Source: Paraescarpia echinospica
Taxonomy: Eukaryota > Annelida > Polychaeta > Sabellida > Siboglinidae
Assembly (NCBI GenBank): GCA_020002185.1
Contig: CM034541.1
Span: 25,147,402 to 25,211,401 of the forward strand
Reading direction: 5' to 3'
DNA length: 64,000 bases
The notes under the pieces were generated by a model, which worked only from the letters and a program-made list of their open reading frames with translations, did not search any database and was not told where the DNA came from. This document shows, in pieces, positions 22,629-35,008 of this stretch; position 1 is the stretch's first letter, and every line of letters starts with the position of its first letter. The position numbers and the translations under genes are program-made.

Positions 22629-24394
22629 TGGACACTGTTACTTGGGTAACAGCGGCTGGAGAGCGGCTGGCAGGCGACTGTCGTGTGCTGACGGGTGCCG
22701 CTTGCCAGCCGCTCAGATCCGTCCTCGGGCCGAGGGTTTGTGCTGGCTGGGTATACATCAACCATAATTAAAGTAATTATCTACAGCTGTACTCTGCCAG
22801 GACCTGCTGAAACAAGTAAAGTGTACCAAAATAAGTAACTACAAAACTGCCGCGCCAGTTATAGTTTCTCACAGTGAACAAGAATCAGAACGTGTTGTAT
22901 TTGTTTGTCTATAGAACATTTAATTGCAACCCGTCGTACAAAACCACCACCCGACATATGAAGTGAAATCGCGTTTCTATTTATTAAATACAGCATGGAT
23001 TTATCAAGAACTGTACGTCAATGTTCTGGAGTATTTTGTGTAGACAAAGTAAACATGGCGACAGCACGCACAGTTGTACATTAAATTTACCCTGAAGATT
23101 GTCATCTAAAACAACCATGAAAAGTGGACAAGGAATAAAATTGTGCACTTGACAGCTTTAGACAATCGTGTGCCTGGATCAAAGTATGGATGAACCATAC
23201 CATTTTATATGTATGTACTTTTTATGTATTAACAGACCACAAGACAACATTTTCTTTAGAGAATTTCAATAAAGTAACGTATCTTATATTTTGTAACCAA
23301 GCATAATATTAATTAATGCTGTTGATCTCCAGGGGGCGCCACGTTGTAAATTATAAAACTGAATTCAGCATATCGTGGCGTGGCCCCACCAAAATGTAAA
23401 AACTCGTGTCTTAAAAAGTATCGTACTTTGTCCATTGGGTGCATTTAAAAAATAATAGATCGCTAAAACATAGATGAACACATACACACAGACTCACACG
23501 CATGTAGATGCGTGATATTCTACGCTCATCGTAACATCCGGGACATTTGGAGGCGACACGAGCGGTAGAATTTTGAGGAGGTATTTGTGTTCGCAATTAT
23601 TTTGGTAAAGACAGGTATTGCATAACTTATTTTAAAACGAAACATATCATACAATAAACTTAGAGTACCAGTGGTGATGTATGAGTAATGACACGTTCCA
23701 AATGTCCTAGATCAAATGAAGGATATCGAAGGAAAAAGCGTGCTTTTCGTTTGGTCCTTTGTGCCTTGTGGTAACGCAACAACATGGCGGCGTCTCTTAC
23801 TCGGGACCCGGTGCAAAATTGGGTCATTACCCTTGTGTTCAAACATGCTATTGTATTCTTCCCATTGACAGATTTTTATTGAACGAGTAAGGCGATGACG
23901 AGGAAACCTTATGCGAGGTGCTGCACGCTTGCACTCTTCAGTAGGGCTCCTGCTCCGCAGTAGTAATATATTTGCCTAATTTCATAACGGACCAACGGCA
24001 ATCGTGAACCGGAGGCAATGGCAACGACCGTGCAACCGATTCCCTCGTGCAAAACGTGAAGCCGCTAACCAGCAACAACCCGTTGCATTATCTTCGCCAA
24101 TGTAATGGTAAAACTGAAGATTGGAGTTAAATTAACGAATGTGGCGTGTGTTCCAAATGGGAAGTCCTCCAAATATTTGATTATGAGGTTTATCTGGTTT
24201 ATAATTAAAAAAGTGGTTACCAATAATATATAAGAAATACATTCAGCAATTTGAGGAAACACCTACTAAGTCTAAGAGACAATCCCTGAAAACCATGGTA
24301 ATAAACTTCTGTACTATCAGGAACAAAGTTTCAGACCTTGCTGTGTGCTTTGAAAATTACTACCCTGACATAACTATAGTAGCCACTTCAATGA
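22629..24394. other. no gene seen
   Basis: No recognisable exon. A YY1-like AACATGGCGGCG lies near 23780 in a slightly GC-richer stretch. Confidence 0.35.
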
Positions 24395-24547
24395 ATTCCG
24401 CAAACTGGGACGTTTCGCGTGCGCCGATTTGCGATCACCGCAGTCCGTCTTGTTTGCCGGGACTGCAGTGATCACTTTGTTTCAACTCGTGTTTTCGCGC
24501 TCTATTTCCGGTCATTGACGTCATTCACTGCTGGGCCGCTGTTGAGA
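24395..24547 (+). promoter_or_regulatory. candidate promoter / untranslated first exon of the cassette gene
   Basis: A CpG-richer stretch in AT-rich surroundings. It holds a palindromic CRE (TGACGTCA, 24516-24523) with an ETS-type TTCCGG just before it, an imperfect 14-bp inverted repeat (GATCACCGCAGTCC / GGACTGCAGTGATC, ~24434-24475), and a good donor at 24548 (TTGAGA|GTAAGT). A spliced leader from here to the acceptor at 28758 would leave ATG 28771 as first start codon, since the joined frame has no earlier ATG. No transcript evidence; the real start could be elsewhere. Confidence 0.4.
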
Positions 24548-25917
24548 GTAAGTTGATCTTCGTCTACGTCGTTTAAATTTTGAAATTTGACCATAATTAA
24601 GCTATATTACATAAATTTTACGACCACCTATGTGTTCATTTGCATAAATTTTATATATAGCCACGGATAGCCTGAAATATTTTTTGCTTAGCGTCATCTA
24701 TGAGTTTTATTTAGTCTGTGTTGAAAAAATTGGTGCTGTGTTCCGATGCGAAATATGGTTTTGCGCCGTTCAAAAAATCGTCACATTTGTAAGTTCTGTC
24801 TTGCGCGCGTCACTGGAGCGCGATGCCAGATGCAGATCGTGACTTAATCTATTTCTTTGAATTAAAATCTCTACAAAACCAATACTATTTATATCATATT
24901 TAAATAATATCCTTGTCAATTCTGCAATACAGAATCTTATATTTAGGTTTGCTAGTTGTAGAAATATGGCCCATGCCAGCCCATACTACGGGCCAATCAT
25001 GGTAGTCTTAGCCTTAGGCCAGGGTTGGTTACTGCTTAAGCTTGATTTTAGCATGGCTTATTCCATTATTTATGGTTATGCTTTTATTTAGACTAAAAAT
25101 AATATAAATTTCATTATGTAATAATTTTAATTAATTGTTGTTACCTGTTTGCATGCAGAATCAAAACAGTTATCATAATATGATTCACAATTGCCTTTTT
25201 ATTTCAGATATTGTTCGCAATTACATGCAGTGACACTGATTTTGCGCTGATCTGTGTTTGACTGTGAAGGTACCGAGCCACAGAGTCGTCTGAATATGAC
25301 ACCCATCACATGTCTGCATACGTACACATTTAATCTGACTGATTATATATCTGATATCTAGACTGAACAGTGTCCATTCAACACGACATGAACATTACTT
25401 ATAGACATCATGTTGAAGAACACAACGTTATTTTACAAGATACTGAAATATGAACCTTGCTGCACAGATCTTGCAGCCTACTGGCATTAAATTATGAGAC
25501 AATCAACTTCCAGTATTACAAAAAGACTTATGAGCAGAGCAGATTTCTTCATGGCTTGACTCCCATGGGCCATGGGGAGTAATGCAGAAAGCAATCTTGC
25601 ATTTGGCACATTTGGATTCAGCGACAGAATACTGTGAACAATTTATAAACATTAGTTCATCAAGTTCATGTTAAAATGCAGAACATTACATTATGAAGCA
25701 GTAACAATTGATTACTGGTGTGTACAGAGCCTGCAACAGTCATCCAACCTGTCATGACACAGTCACACATAGACACAGTGAACTAGGAGTATGACTTGTA
25801 TTTCATTGTCATATATTGATATGTTGAGTTTTGTGTGATATTTAGCCAATATTTACTTATTAATAATAAAGTTACTGTTAATGCTATAAGGTTAATGTAT
25901 ATTTATTATAATGTTTA
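24548..25917 (+). other. probable first intron, 5' part
   Basis: AT-rich, no exon seen. Confidence 0.35.
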
Positions 25918-26300
25918 ATGTGGTTATAAACATTGCATAAATTATATAACTGTCTTCATAATTATGGACATTCCAGCCTTTCATCGAAATGTACCATAAT
26001 TAATGTGGTTTACTGCATGCATAAATTATACAAATATTTTCATAATCATGGACAATATGGCCTTTTACTGAAATGTGTCGGTCTGTCGAGATCGCGTGCT
26101 AATTACCCAATATTGACTAATTAAATTATTATTAATTGATTTGCTAATGACTATTTATTACCATCATTAATGTGGTTATACACATTGCATAATATGTATA
26201 AATATCTTCATAATCATGGGCATTATGGCCTTTAATTGGAACATATCGGTCTGTTGATTTTGCATGCTACATTACTAAAATTAACTAATTAATTGCATTA
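25918..26300. repeat. degenerate tandem repeat, ~3 units
   Basis: Units share AATGTGGTTATAYACATTGC, TCATAATCATGG and CGGTCTGTYGA motifs, starting near 25918, 26000 and 26170. Confidence 0.6.
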
Positions 26301-26859
26301 ATTTGGTTATAATTATTACAAAAAATATTAAATATTGTAAATTTATTACCCTGGTCAATGTGTTTGAAAACCCTGAAAACAATATTTAAATATCTGTATA
26401 AATAAAAAAGTTATGACATTTTAAAGCAAATATTTATCCACAGAAAACACAAAAATGAGTTCATTTTGCCATTGTAAGAGATACACAAAAATTATGCAGT
26501 TTTTCCGTCTTAAAATCGCAATATCTTTTGATCTATTAAAGGTATCTTAATAAAATGAACAGTTATGTGATCCTCAACCTATTACCTTTAATTTAAGCCC
26601 ATTCTCAATGTTCTAGCATGATATTTATTTTTTTGTTGAAGTGCCAAATTATAGGCAATGAAATACACCTAGACAGCTCCGTTGACAGCAGTCGACTGTT
26701 TTCCTCCATTTATTCAATCATTAAAAAAGACACTAGCATTTTGTTTAATGCAATTTTTGGTGGGACAAGTAGATTTCCGTTGGGACAAGTAAATGTGAAT
26801 TAGTATTTGTCCCACCAGACAAGTGCATTCTGTTAGTTGATGTCGAGCCCTGGTATACC

Positions 26860-27540
26860 GAATTCCAAACTGTCCTTGACTCAATAATGAACTCTCATAT
26901 ACCAACAAAAGTAATATCAAAGCGTAACCAAACACTGGATAAATAAGTGATTTGAACAACTACACAAACATAAACAAAGGGCTTTCAACACTCACATACT
27001 ACAAGGAAATCAAGCCAGTTATGAAAAATTTTGCAAGGCACGTAAAACCAGACACAGAGAGAACAAATTCATACAGAAGATATATATCATCCATTTGTTG
27101 TGACTCACCAAAACGCCAAGACAAGTTGACTCAGTTGGAATACCAATCCTAATTAAAAAGACAACAGGGTAGAATCAGACAACAGACTTAAATCGAAATC
27201 CTCAATAACCAGTTTAAGTCGGTCTTTACAAATGAAAACACCAACCTACCACAAGAACATACCAGCTATGCTAGAAATTTCCATCACAACAAAAGGAGTC
27301 GCCAGATTATTTCATGACTCAAAAACAAACAAATCAACAGGACCCAATGAAGTGCCAGCCAGAATCCTACAACTTGCCGCAAATGAATTCGCTCCAGCCC
27401 TCTTCAAAAAACAATTATCACAGGAGAACTTCCCCTCTCATGGTTACTTGCCAACATCACTCCAATCTTCAAGAAGGGAGACTGGTCACTTCCTTCAAAT
27501 TACTGTTTCATCTCCCTAACTTCAATATGTTGCTAACTCC
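26860..27540 (+). pseudogene. LINE endonuclease/RT junction remnant
   Basis: Decayed frames read IMNSHIPTK, then SRLFHDSKTNKSTGPNEVPA near 27300-27360, then YCFISLTSICC.LLEH near 27500-27545. These correspond to the N.ST GPD.IP and NYRPISLTS..CK..E blocks at the start of a non-LTR RT domain. Many frameshifts. Confidence 0.7.
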
Positions 27541-27568
27541 TCGAACACACATTTTCTACTCTAACCAG

Positions 27569-27700
27569 ACCTGGGTTCAATTCATAATTGAATTGGAATT
27601 GAATTGATCAACAAAATGCATTAAATTGAATTGGAATTGGATAAAACCAAAACAGTTTGAATTGTAATTGAATCCTGCAAAGTAAGAAGAAAGAATTGAG
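27569..27700. mobile_element. hAT-like terminal fragment
   Basis: CAGACCTGGGTTCAATTC followed by GAATTGGAATTG-type repeats. The CAGACCTGG start equals the (reverse) end of the complete element at 52190-52779, so the two are probably related. The other end is not found. Confidence 0.45.
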
Positions 27701-28758
27701 TGAAAATGAAAATAAATTTACAACGTTTTTCTATATATAAATTGAGACGTATAAACTACAACATATGTGTTGTAACATTTTCAGATGTGTCTTTTTGGTT
27801 AAAGATCAAAATAAAACAACCAACAGCAGAACTACCAGTATTTTACATGCACAAAAGGATTTGTCACCAGACAAAACATGGACTGCAATTCTTTGTCTAG
27901 CAGTTCTCTGCTCTCTTCAGTCCCTATGTACCCCAGTTTTTGTACCCAGTTTTACTAGTAGCATAGGACAGTGCTGCTAAGTGCTAATTGGAATCACTGC
28001 TAATTGACCACCAGAAACCAAAATTACTGTTTGCAGAGGGGGTGAATTAGCATTTGCCAATGTCCAGAGTTCAGCACCCCCTTTGTTCTTTAGCCTGGCT
28101 GAAACATGGTACCTCACTGTACTGGTGCAGGTTGTCTGACTTGAGTCAACATAACCTTTCCTAACACTCATTGCAAAAAGCCTGCTTAGGCACTGTCTCT
28201 GCGAACAATGCAGGTATTTTATTATGGACTTCCTGGCTTATGCTTCCTGAATTAAAGGGCTATTGTTTGCTTCAGTGGATTTTCACTGGGGCTTCATTGC
28301 ACATCAATGTGCAGAAACTTAGTCAGTCACAACAAAACAGCCATTGTTGCCGATTTGAATTTACTTGGAATTGATCCTTTTTTGTGAGTACGTACAAGCA
28401 GCTGAACGGTTTCGGTAAGCCTTATGAGGAGGCTGTTTGGAGGTTTTTGGTGAGCCTCGGGGTGGGGGGGTTGTTGGTTAAATTCTAGATCTGCACTCAG
28501 TTTTAAATGCATTTTGGGGGTGGGCCAGATTTAAGTTTTGGGAATTTGGGGGAAGTCGAGTCAGTTTTCAGTATCTAGAATTATGCCACAAAATGTTGCC
28601 ATTCAGTACCTGTGTAGTGCTCATTTAACCCAAATAAACTGAAAATTAGATTGTTTTATGCAAAATCTAACTGTTGTTTCATAAGAAAACTAAAAATGGT
28701 GTTGTAGTGTTTCAATAGTAAAAAGTGTTCTGATAGACAAATTTACATTTGTTTACAG
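27701..28758 (+). other. intron sequence before the shared exon
   Basis: No exon seen. It ends with ATTTGTTTACAG, the acceptor of the shared exon, at 28758. Confidence 0.4.
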
Positions 28759-29889
28759 CATGCATTAAAGATGAAGCCTGACCAAGAACGTGTACGGAAC
28801 CTTCTCACTGATACAGTCACCTTGTTGTGCAAGAATGGCCTGCAGTACCAGACAGAGCTGCGAGTACAGGGTGTGCTGGGAATTACACTCGACAATAATG
28901 ATGTGTTCATTGTTCACATCAATGAGAAGTTTGGTGATGCTATCGGTGGAGCATTGACAATACGCAATGATGAAGGTGATGCTGCCAAGACACTACTAGG
29001 TAGCACTCGGCATGATGCGAGAAAGTCACATGATGCTAGTCGGGGGGACACACCCATAGCTGTGAACTCTAAAACAGGTGAGGTTGTGCATAGACGGCGG
29101 CGGAGGTCACGTGAAAGTTCAGCATCACCTGCCTTGCCAATCAACAGTAGCCAGCAACATATACTTCAACGACCAATCAAAAGACTTATGCCTTCAAGCA
29201 AAGAAGCCTCACCTAGTGGTGTTAAAAATAGGTCCTCTATTCATAATTCTTCAGGAAGTGAAACCATATTACCTTGTAGTGACGATGTCATTGAAGTGAA
29301 AGTGAAAACAGAAGAGGATGATGTGTTAATTTTAGAAGAAAATCCAGACAGTAGAACTGAGATGAGTGGTGGCCCACAACACATTCCTCATACAACTGAC
29401 CAAAGTGCAATGCAGGAGTCCTATCCTAATCTCTCACTTAGTGAACTTCAGGGAACTTACCAACCTTTTGGAGAGATCCTGGGTGTAACAGACGGTTCAA
29501 CAAACTCTGGTGCAGATGGCACAGCACCACCTGCTACAAAACGGCGCGCGACAAGTGGCAACACACAAGACTCTTTTGGGGGCTCATCTGAGATGGGACC
29601 AACAACTGATGCTGGTGGTCCATTCATAACTGGCATCATTCGAAATGAGACTATGACTGGGGACGTTGCTCCACAGACCACAACTGCTACCTCATGGGAC
29701 CCGTCACAAATACCAGACTTTGGTACGCTAACATCACGAGACAGCCAGATGATCTTAGACGGTACGCCAGGATGTTCAACGTGGGACACATCGCAGCAAT
29801 CACAAGTATCGGCGATGTCAACACCAACTTCACACACAGTACATAATACGACCGACCAAACTTCTGAAACGGTGAGTGGCTATTACTAG
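28759..29889 (+). CDS. shared N-terminal exon of the cassette gene
   Basis: The exon runs from the acceptor ATTTGTTTACAG to the donor ACG|GTGAGT (intron starts 29872). ATG 28771 has A at -3 and opens 367 codons that end exactly on a codon boundary (phase 0). Residues ~4-58 form a compact domain (RVRNLLTDTVTLLCKNGL, then LRVQGVLGITLD and VFIVHIN) that I do not recognise; it is not a BTB, KRAB or SCAN domain. Residues ~108-114 are an Arg-rich, nuclear-localisation-like run, and ~170-190 are acidic with a SUMO-type VKTE (178-181). The remainder is Ser/Thr/Gly-rich and probably disordered. The coordinates given include read-through: if the donor is ignored, five more codons (VSGYY) and TAG at 29887-29889 follow. 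That gives a 372-residue form without any DNA-binding tail. The intended role is a constant half joined to one of the cassettes downstream. Confidence 0.9.
   Translation, partial: HALKMKPDQERVRNLLTDTVTLLCKNGLQYQTELRVQGVLGITLDNNDVFIVHINEKFGDAIGGALTIRNDEGDAAKTLLGSTRHDARKSHDASRGDTPIAVNSKTGEVVHRRRRRSRESSASPALPINSSQQHILQRPIKRLMPSSKEASPSGVKNRSSIHNSSGSETILPCSDDVIEVKVKTEEDDVLILEENPDSRTEMSGGPQHIPHTTDQSAMQESYPNLSLSELQGTYQPFGEILGVTDGSTNSGADGTAPPATKRRATSGNTQDSFGGSSEMGPTTDAGGPFITGIIRNETMTGDVAPQTTTATSWDPSQIPDFGTLTSRDSQMILDGTPGCSTWDTSQQSQVSAMSTPTSHTVHNTTDQTSETVSGYY
29872..29877 (+). promoter_or_regulatory. 5' splice donor of the shared exon (phase 0)
   Basis: GTGAGT directly after codon 367 (ACG, Thr). All eleven downstream cassettes are open from a phase-0 acceptor, so this donor can feed each of them without a frame change. 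Confidence 0.85.
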
Positions 29890-31281
29890 AATTATTCTTG
29901 AGATGTCTTGTATGTATCCATGTGCAGACATTAGAACAGCCCTATTTTTCACATGTAATACAACTTTGTAGAACATTTAAAAGTTTTCACAATATGCTGC
30001 CATCTGTGCTGAAGTATCTTTTTCTTTGTTTCTATAGTTAACAAATTATGTGGGGGTAATATGGCAAACCTCCGATTTCTGCACATGAAGTACGTACTTA
30101 ATGATTGCTAGCCCAGGCTTTACTATTTCACAACCACAACAATTTTGAATCTTGGGTATGTTATGAAAAATATATTTGTCAGGGGTAAAGCAAATTGTTT
30201 TATTAGCACGTTTTGGCAGTCAAAATTTCTGGGTATTAGGGTATGTTTTATTGAGGTCTGAGAACTGTTACTCTACTAAACTACTAATAATATCAATAAG
30301 TGTGAATGGCCTCTAAGAAAATGTGACAAAACTTACAGTACTTACTAGTTTTAGTCTTTATTGATGATCATTGGCTCTTCCTTTACTCCTTTTTGACAAG
30401 TGATAACGTTCTGCAATGGTTTTCATGTACCACTGATTGTTTATTTTAAAAATGAGAGATGTCAAAATTAAAACTGACCAGTGTCAAAGCATTCCCTGGG
30501 CTAGTAAACATAAATATTGTAAGTATAAATTTGAAACAACTTCATAATTATACTATCTAGGCATGCAAGCTGTATACACATATCTTGGATAAGTAACATG
30601 TATCCGCATTTTACAATCCTTTGTTACATTAAACCTATGAAGTGTTTATTTGAAAGAATTTCGACATAACTGGTACAGATTGTTGTGTCTTTTATTTATT
30701 ACAGTCACCAATGACTAGATTGAGGTGAAGTACAATTTATTATAAAATAGAATAATTAGTTGTACGTTTTGAACTACCTGGTAATGTAGAATGAATCACA
30801 CAGACCAGTGTGCATTTTCTTTGGTGTTTACAGCTTGCATATAAAGTTGTTGATTATAGTAAAACTTATAAATACATATTATAAAATGTTAATATGCATT
30901 TCATATAGTTTTATTACGTTCATGTTTGAGTGTATTCAACAGTTGAATCATCTGAATATTGGAAACATACTTTTTATTTATGTCAGGCTTCTTGCCTATC
31001 CATTTTCTGGTATAATTTAACTTTACGTATGTAAGTACTATGTGAATGTTTTACACATGTTTTATTTCATGTTAATACACTGGTTTGGTATAGTTGTAAA
31101 AAACATTCTTTCAAAAATTTGCTGAGCCTTTAGAAAAGTAGAAAGTTCTATCATGTATAAAAATGCAACAAATAATGAGATGATTTATTTGCTGTTGGAT
31201 ACACAGTATTTATAATGATTTGACATTGATCAATAATCAGCCGAGCACATATATATATATATATATATATATAAGCATATA
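29890..31281 (+). other. intron, no gene seen
   Basis: AT-rich intron. A short (AT)n run lies at 31250-31273. Confidence 0.4.
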
Positions 31282-31835
31282 CCGTATAGCTCCCAATTGA
31301 CACACTGTGCACAAATACAAAAAAATTTGGGTGTGCATCTATTAATTTCTCATAGGACACAAATAGCACAAGCTGTCAGTGGTGGGCAAATGCTCAAACA
31401 AGATACACGTCATGCATGGCCAACCCTACACCTGGCAACATATAACAAAAACAGATTCAACACATCTGCCACACATCATCCGGTGCTTGATTAATAGAAA
31501 AAGGCACATGACAAGCACACACAACTTGTGACAGATTGCTAGTGGCGGCAATGCAATCCTTGGTATTTTTGTAAAATTTCAAGTACAAATGCCAGTTCAG
31601 GTACATGCTAAACAGACAATAATCACGCCAGTCAAAGGACATCATTGGACTGTTATTTGGACATTCCAGGATGTCCTCTGTACTGAATTTATATTCAGTT
31701 CTTGCTTTGCCAACAGCAAGTGCGAAGGGAGTGATAAAATGATAGCCGCTTACCAGCGATAGAAACATGGTGCCATCTTGTGGCTAAAAGTACGATTATT
31801 TGGAATCGAGTGTGCCAATAATGGGAACTATACAG
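31282..31835. mobile_element. pogo/Tc1-mariner-like inverted-repeat element
   Basis: The left end CCGTATAGCTCCCAATTGAC and the right end, read in reverse as CTGTATAGTTCCCATTATTG, form imperfect inverted repeats of about 26 bp, both flanked by TA (31280-31281 and 31836-31837). TA duplications and C(A/C)GTATAG ends fit the pogo/Tigger side of Tc1/mariner. Inside, on the minus strand, lies a 103-codon open frame (31457-31768) with ordinary protein-like composition that I cannot assign. It may be a transposase relic or captured host sequence. Confidence 0.6.
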
Positions 31836-31993
31836 TACATATAAATGTTCTTGTTTTTGTATTACCGCCCAAATATGACATAATAATTATTGTACCTAAG
31901 ATCTTGGCACATATTTACTAGCCAACTGTTAAATGTTTATGCAGGTTTGAATGTTGATCAATGTTTATGTTTGTATGCTGCTGCAGTCTATAC

Positions 31994-32164
31994 CAGGGTC
32001 CACACTGGTTTTTTTTACAAACATTCAGATTGTTTCTGACAAAAATGCAGACTGGTAGAGAACTTTTGTGTAAGCTCACTAAATTGTAATCAGAATGGTG
32101 AAGACAAATTGATACACGTATGCTCCATTATTGTATTATTGTGGTGCAGTTAATTTGAACCCTG
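31994..32164. mobile_element. small MITE candidate
   Basis: Starts CAGGGTCCACACTGG and ends TTGAACCCTG; the outer 8-9 bp are inverted copies. The flanking 8-mers GTCTATAC and GTGTAGTC agree at only five or six positions, so the duplication is uncertain. Confidence 0.35.
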
Positions 32165-33362
32165 GTGTAGTCTCATTGGCAGGGATGGTGATGGAGAGGA
32201 TGTGGTGGGGCAAGATGGAGATTATTTTTTCTAAAAAGGTCACTCACGGTGCTGAGCATTCACTTTTGAAAAGTGTAGATATTACTTTTTGCAAGAGTTA
32301 TCTGAAATGACATGTTCTAATTATTGCTGTTAAATAGTGTGACTAAAAGGAAACAATGATGATTGATGTGATTCCCATTGACCAAATAATTTGTAACATA
32401 TCCAAAGATGTTATCATTAAAATGCCATACCACCGTCCAGTCTCCGACACCATCCCTGTTGACACAGGTAGGTGATGCTTTATTTTCTTGTGACATGCCT
32501 GTTGAATCTGTTGATGAAGAATACTGAATATTTAGTGAGGCTGGTGCTTCAGTTAGTTGAAAACTCCCAAGATATTCTGAATGCCAGAATGAAGCCAGCT
32601 AGAAGTAAATTCCACGAGTACACCTAAGTACCAACTGATACTGAAAGCCTGAAATGGAAAATTTACTTCTACTAGTTAACTCTAAACATTTCAAAAGGAT
32701 ACAGATGAGTTTTCGTGAGAATTTGTTTGTTGACTTATGTAGTGAGTGAATCAACAGTGGCGGTCTGCCTATGATACTTCTAACCATGACATGATGCGCC
32801 ACATAATGGCATGGGCTTGTGCAAAATGTGTTCACATTTAGTTTTAGTAAACGCTAACAAGTAAACAACATTATCGTTTGGACATAATAGCTATCTAGAA
32901 AGATTTTGATATTTGTGTCTTTTATAATTGAGTTTCACTTACTCATTTTTTTGTAAAGTACATTACATAGTCATCTAGTTATGAAATTAGAAGTTTTAGA
33001 TTTGTGTCAGATTGTGTAGAAATTACATTTGTACAGTGCTCGCATAAATAGTTTTGGAGTTTTATAGCCCCAAACAGAATGAAAGTCTGGACGTCTTTGA
33101 TTTTGCTTGTGGATTAGAAGACTGAATAATCAAATGATATTAGTTGATCACTGATGCATGACACCAATACATTTATGAGTTATTATAATCTGTGGACTTT
33201 TATGAAGTTTGACATCACTCGTTTTACCTGCTTCTATATGATAGACCTTATTTGTCAAGTTGTCAACATCTAACACATTGCAAGGACATCAATTCATATT
33301 CTTCTCACAAATAGTTGCATTAACGATATAAATTGTGTTGGTTAAGATTGGATTTAATGTAG
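32165..33362 (+). other. intron, no gene seen
   Basis: AT-rich. An ACACAG|GTAGGT donor-like site at 32464-32475 has no convincing exon before it. Confidence 0.35.
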
Positions 33363-33930
33363 GTTTGGGATGTGTGCATTCCATTGGTGCTGACCAGTGT
33401 AAGGTTAGTGACGGTGTGTTCAGTGCTGAAGGAGAAGTGTTCGAGCACTGCCTGTTTTCTCAGTGGTCCAGTAAGTCTCATCATACTTAGTCGTTTTATT
33501 AGAACTATTATGGTTCCGTCAGTGGTAGTCAGACTGGTCAGTAGTTTTAGTCAGTCCAGACCACCAAGCTACTATTATCATTTGTGTACCAACTAAAAGT
33601 AAAAGCAGGCCTGTTATCCTAAAGTAAAATAATTAGGAGATTTGAAGCTAAACATGTGGCATTTTATTGAATAGCCGTTAATGTTAAAACCTGTGGACAG
33701 TACAGGGATTTCTGCACAGGACTTTGTACCCATTGTTAAAGAAACGTAGCTTTGGGTTGTGCGCATTCCATTGGTGCTGACCAGTGTAAGGATGGTGATG
33801 GTGTGTTGAGTGATGAAGGAGAAGTGTTCAAGCAGTGCCTGTTTTCTCAGTGGTCCAGTAAGTCTCATCATACTTAGTTGTTTAATTAGAACTATTAGTA
33901 TTAGTATTATGGTTCCAGCATTGGTGGTCA
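33363..33930. repeat. direct duplication, ~165-bp unit x2
   Basis: The segment beginning GCATTCCATTGGTGCTGACC is present near 33377 and again near 33768, about 85-90 % alike through CATCATACTTAG. Both copies keep a short acidic plus-strand frame (GADQCK...FSQWSSKSHHT, stop), but from the AG in front of the first copy it would be phase 1, not phase 0, and no DNA-binding motif is present. Confidence 0.6.
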
Positions 33931-35008
33931 GCCCTGTGGACAGTACATGGGTTTCTGCACAAGACGTACCCATTGTCAAATAAATTGTCATCATTCACTT
34001 GCTACAGTTTATCAATATTTTGTCTGAGATGGGATGAAATTACCACAATCATATAAATCCTGGCCAGTGGCCACTGCCATAGGTGGAAAGCAGGCGGCAG
34101 CGACAGGTTACAAGTCAAACAAAATGCCATCATTCACAATTTGCTTGATGGCTAATGCCTAGATTAATATATCAACATAAGGATGCAAATCATCAGTTTC
34201 CCATCATCAGGACAATTAGTTAGTGGATGAAGAAGTTCAGATCATACATTGCAACTAAAGCAATAAATCTAGTCACAAGCAGTAACATTATAGTGGCATT
34301 AGGTGTCAGTAAAATGAAGATATCTCTCATGTTGATGCATTATTTGGTGGCTTCAATACCTAATGTTGAAGACAGCATTCGTAAACGTGTCCAGAACATT
34401 AGTGTTTTGTTCTTTCATTGATTTTAAACCTGTACATCACTTGAATCATTACTGCAAACTTATTCTGAAGTCTGAACAAATTGCATAATAAAATACATAT
34501 ACCAACATTTACAACTTTAGTCAGCTACCTGCTAAATTTGTCTTCATTGCCTTCATTATCTGGATGATTTCACCAAAACTAAAAACTAAAAGTTTTGACA
34601 AGCTTGGCTCAAGTTACATTTCGTTTATTGTCACATTTTTTATGAGTTATTTTTGCTGCTCAGATAAAGTTTCTAATGATTGGGAGCATTTAATATATAC
34701 CATTTTAATTTTATTACAACTGAAACATATCTGTAAGGAAAGAGCAGTGTTTTAATGTGTGTGGGTTTCATGGTGCATTCAGCTACAACAGCAAACAATA
34801 ACTGGCCTCATTAATACATTCGTCTCAACATTTGTATCCTCACAAAGTGATAGCACATTGTGAAGTGACGAGTTCACAAAAAGTCGACAAGACTGCTACA
34901 AGTACAGTGATATCCTGTAGTGGTTGTGGTGTCAGAATCTTATGTTCTTGTGTGATGTTTTACTTGCTGAGTGAATGACGCTATGTACGTTTGATTGTTG
35001 CTTGTCAG
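33931..35008 (+). other. intron up to the first finger cassette
   Basis: No gene seen. It ends in TTGATTGTTGCTTGTCAG, the acceptor of the cassette at 35009. Confidence 0.45.
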
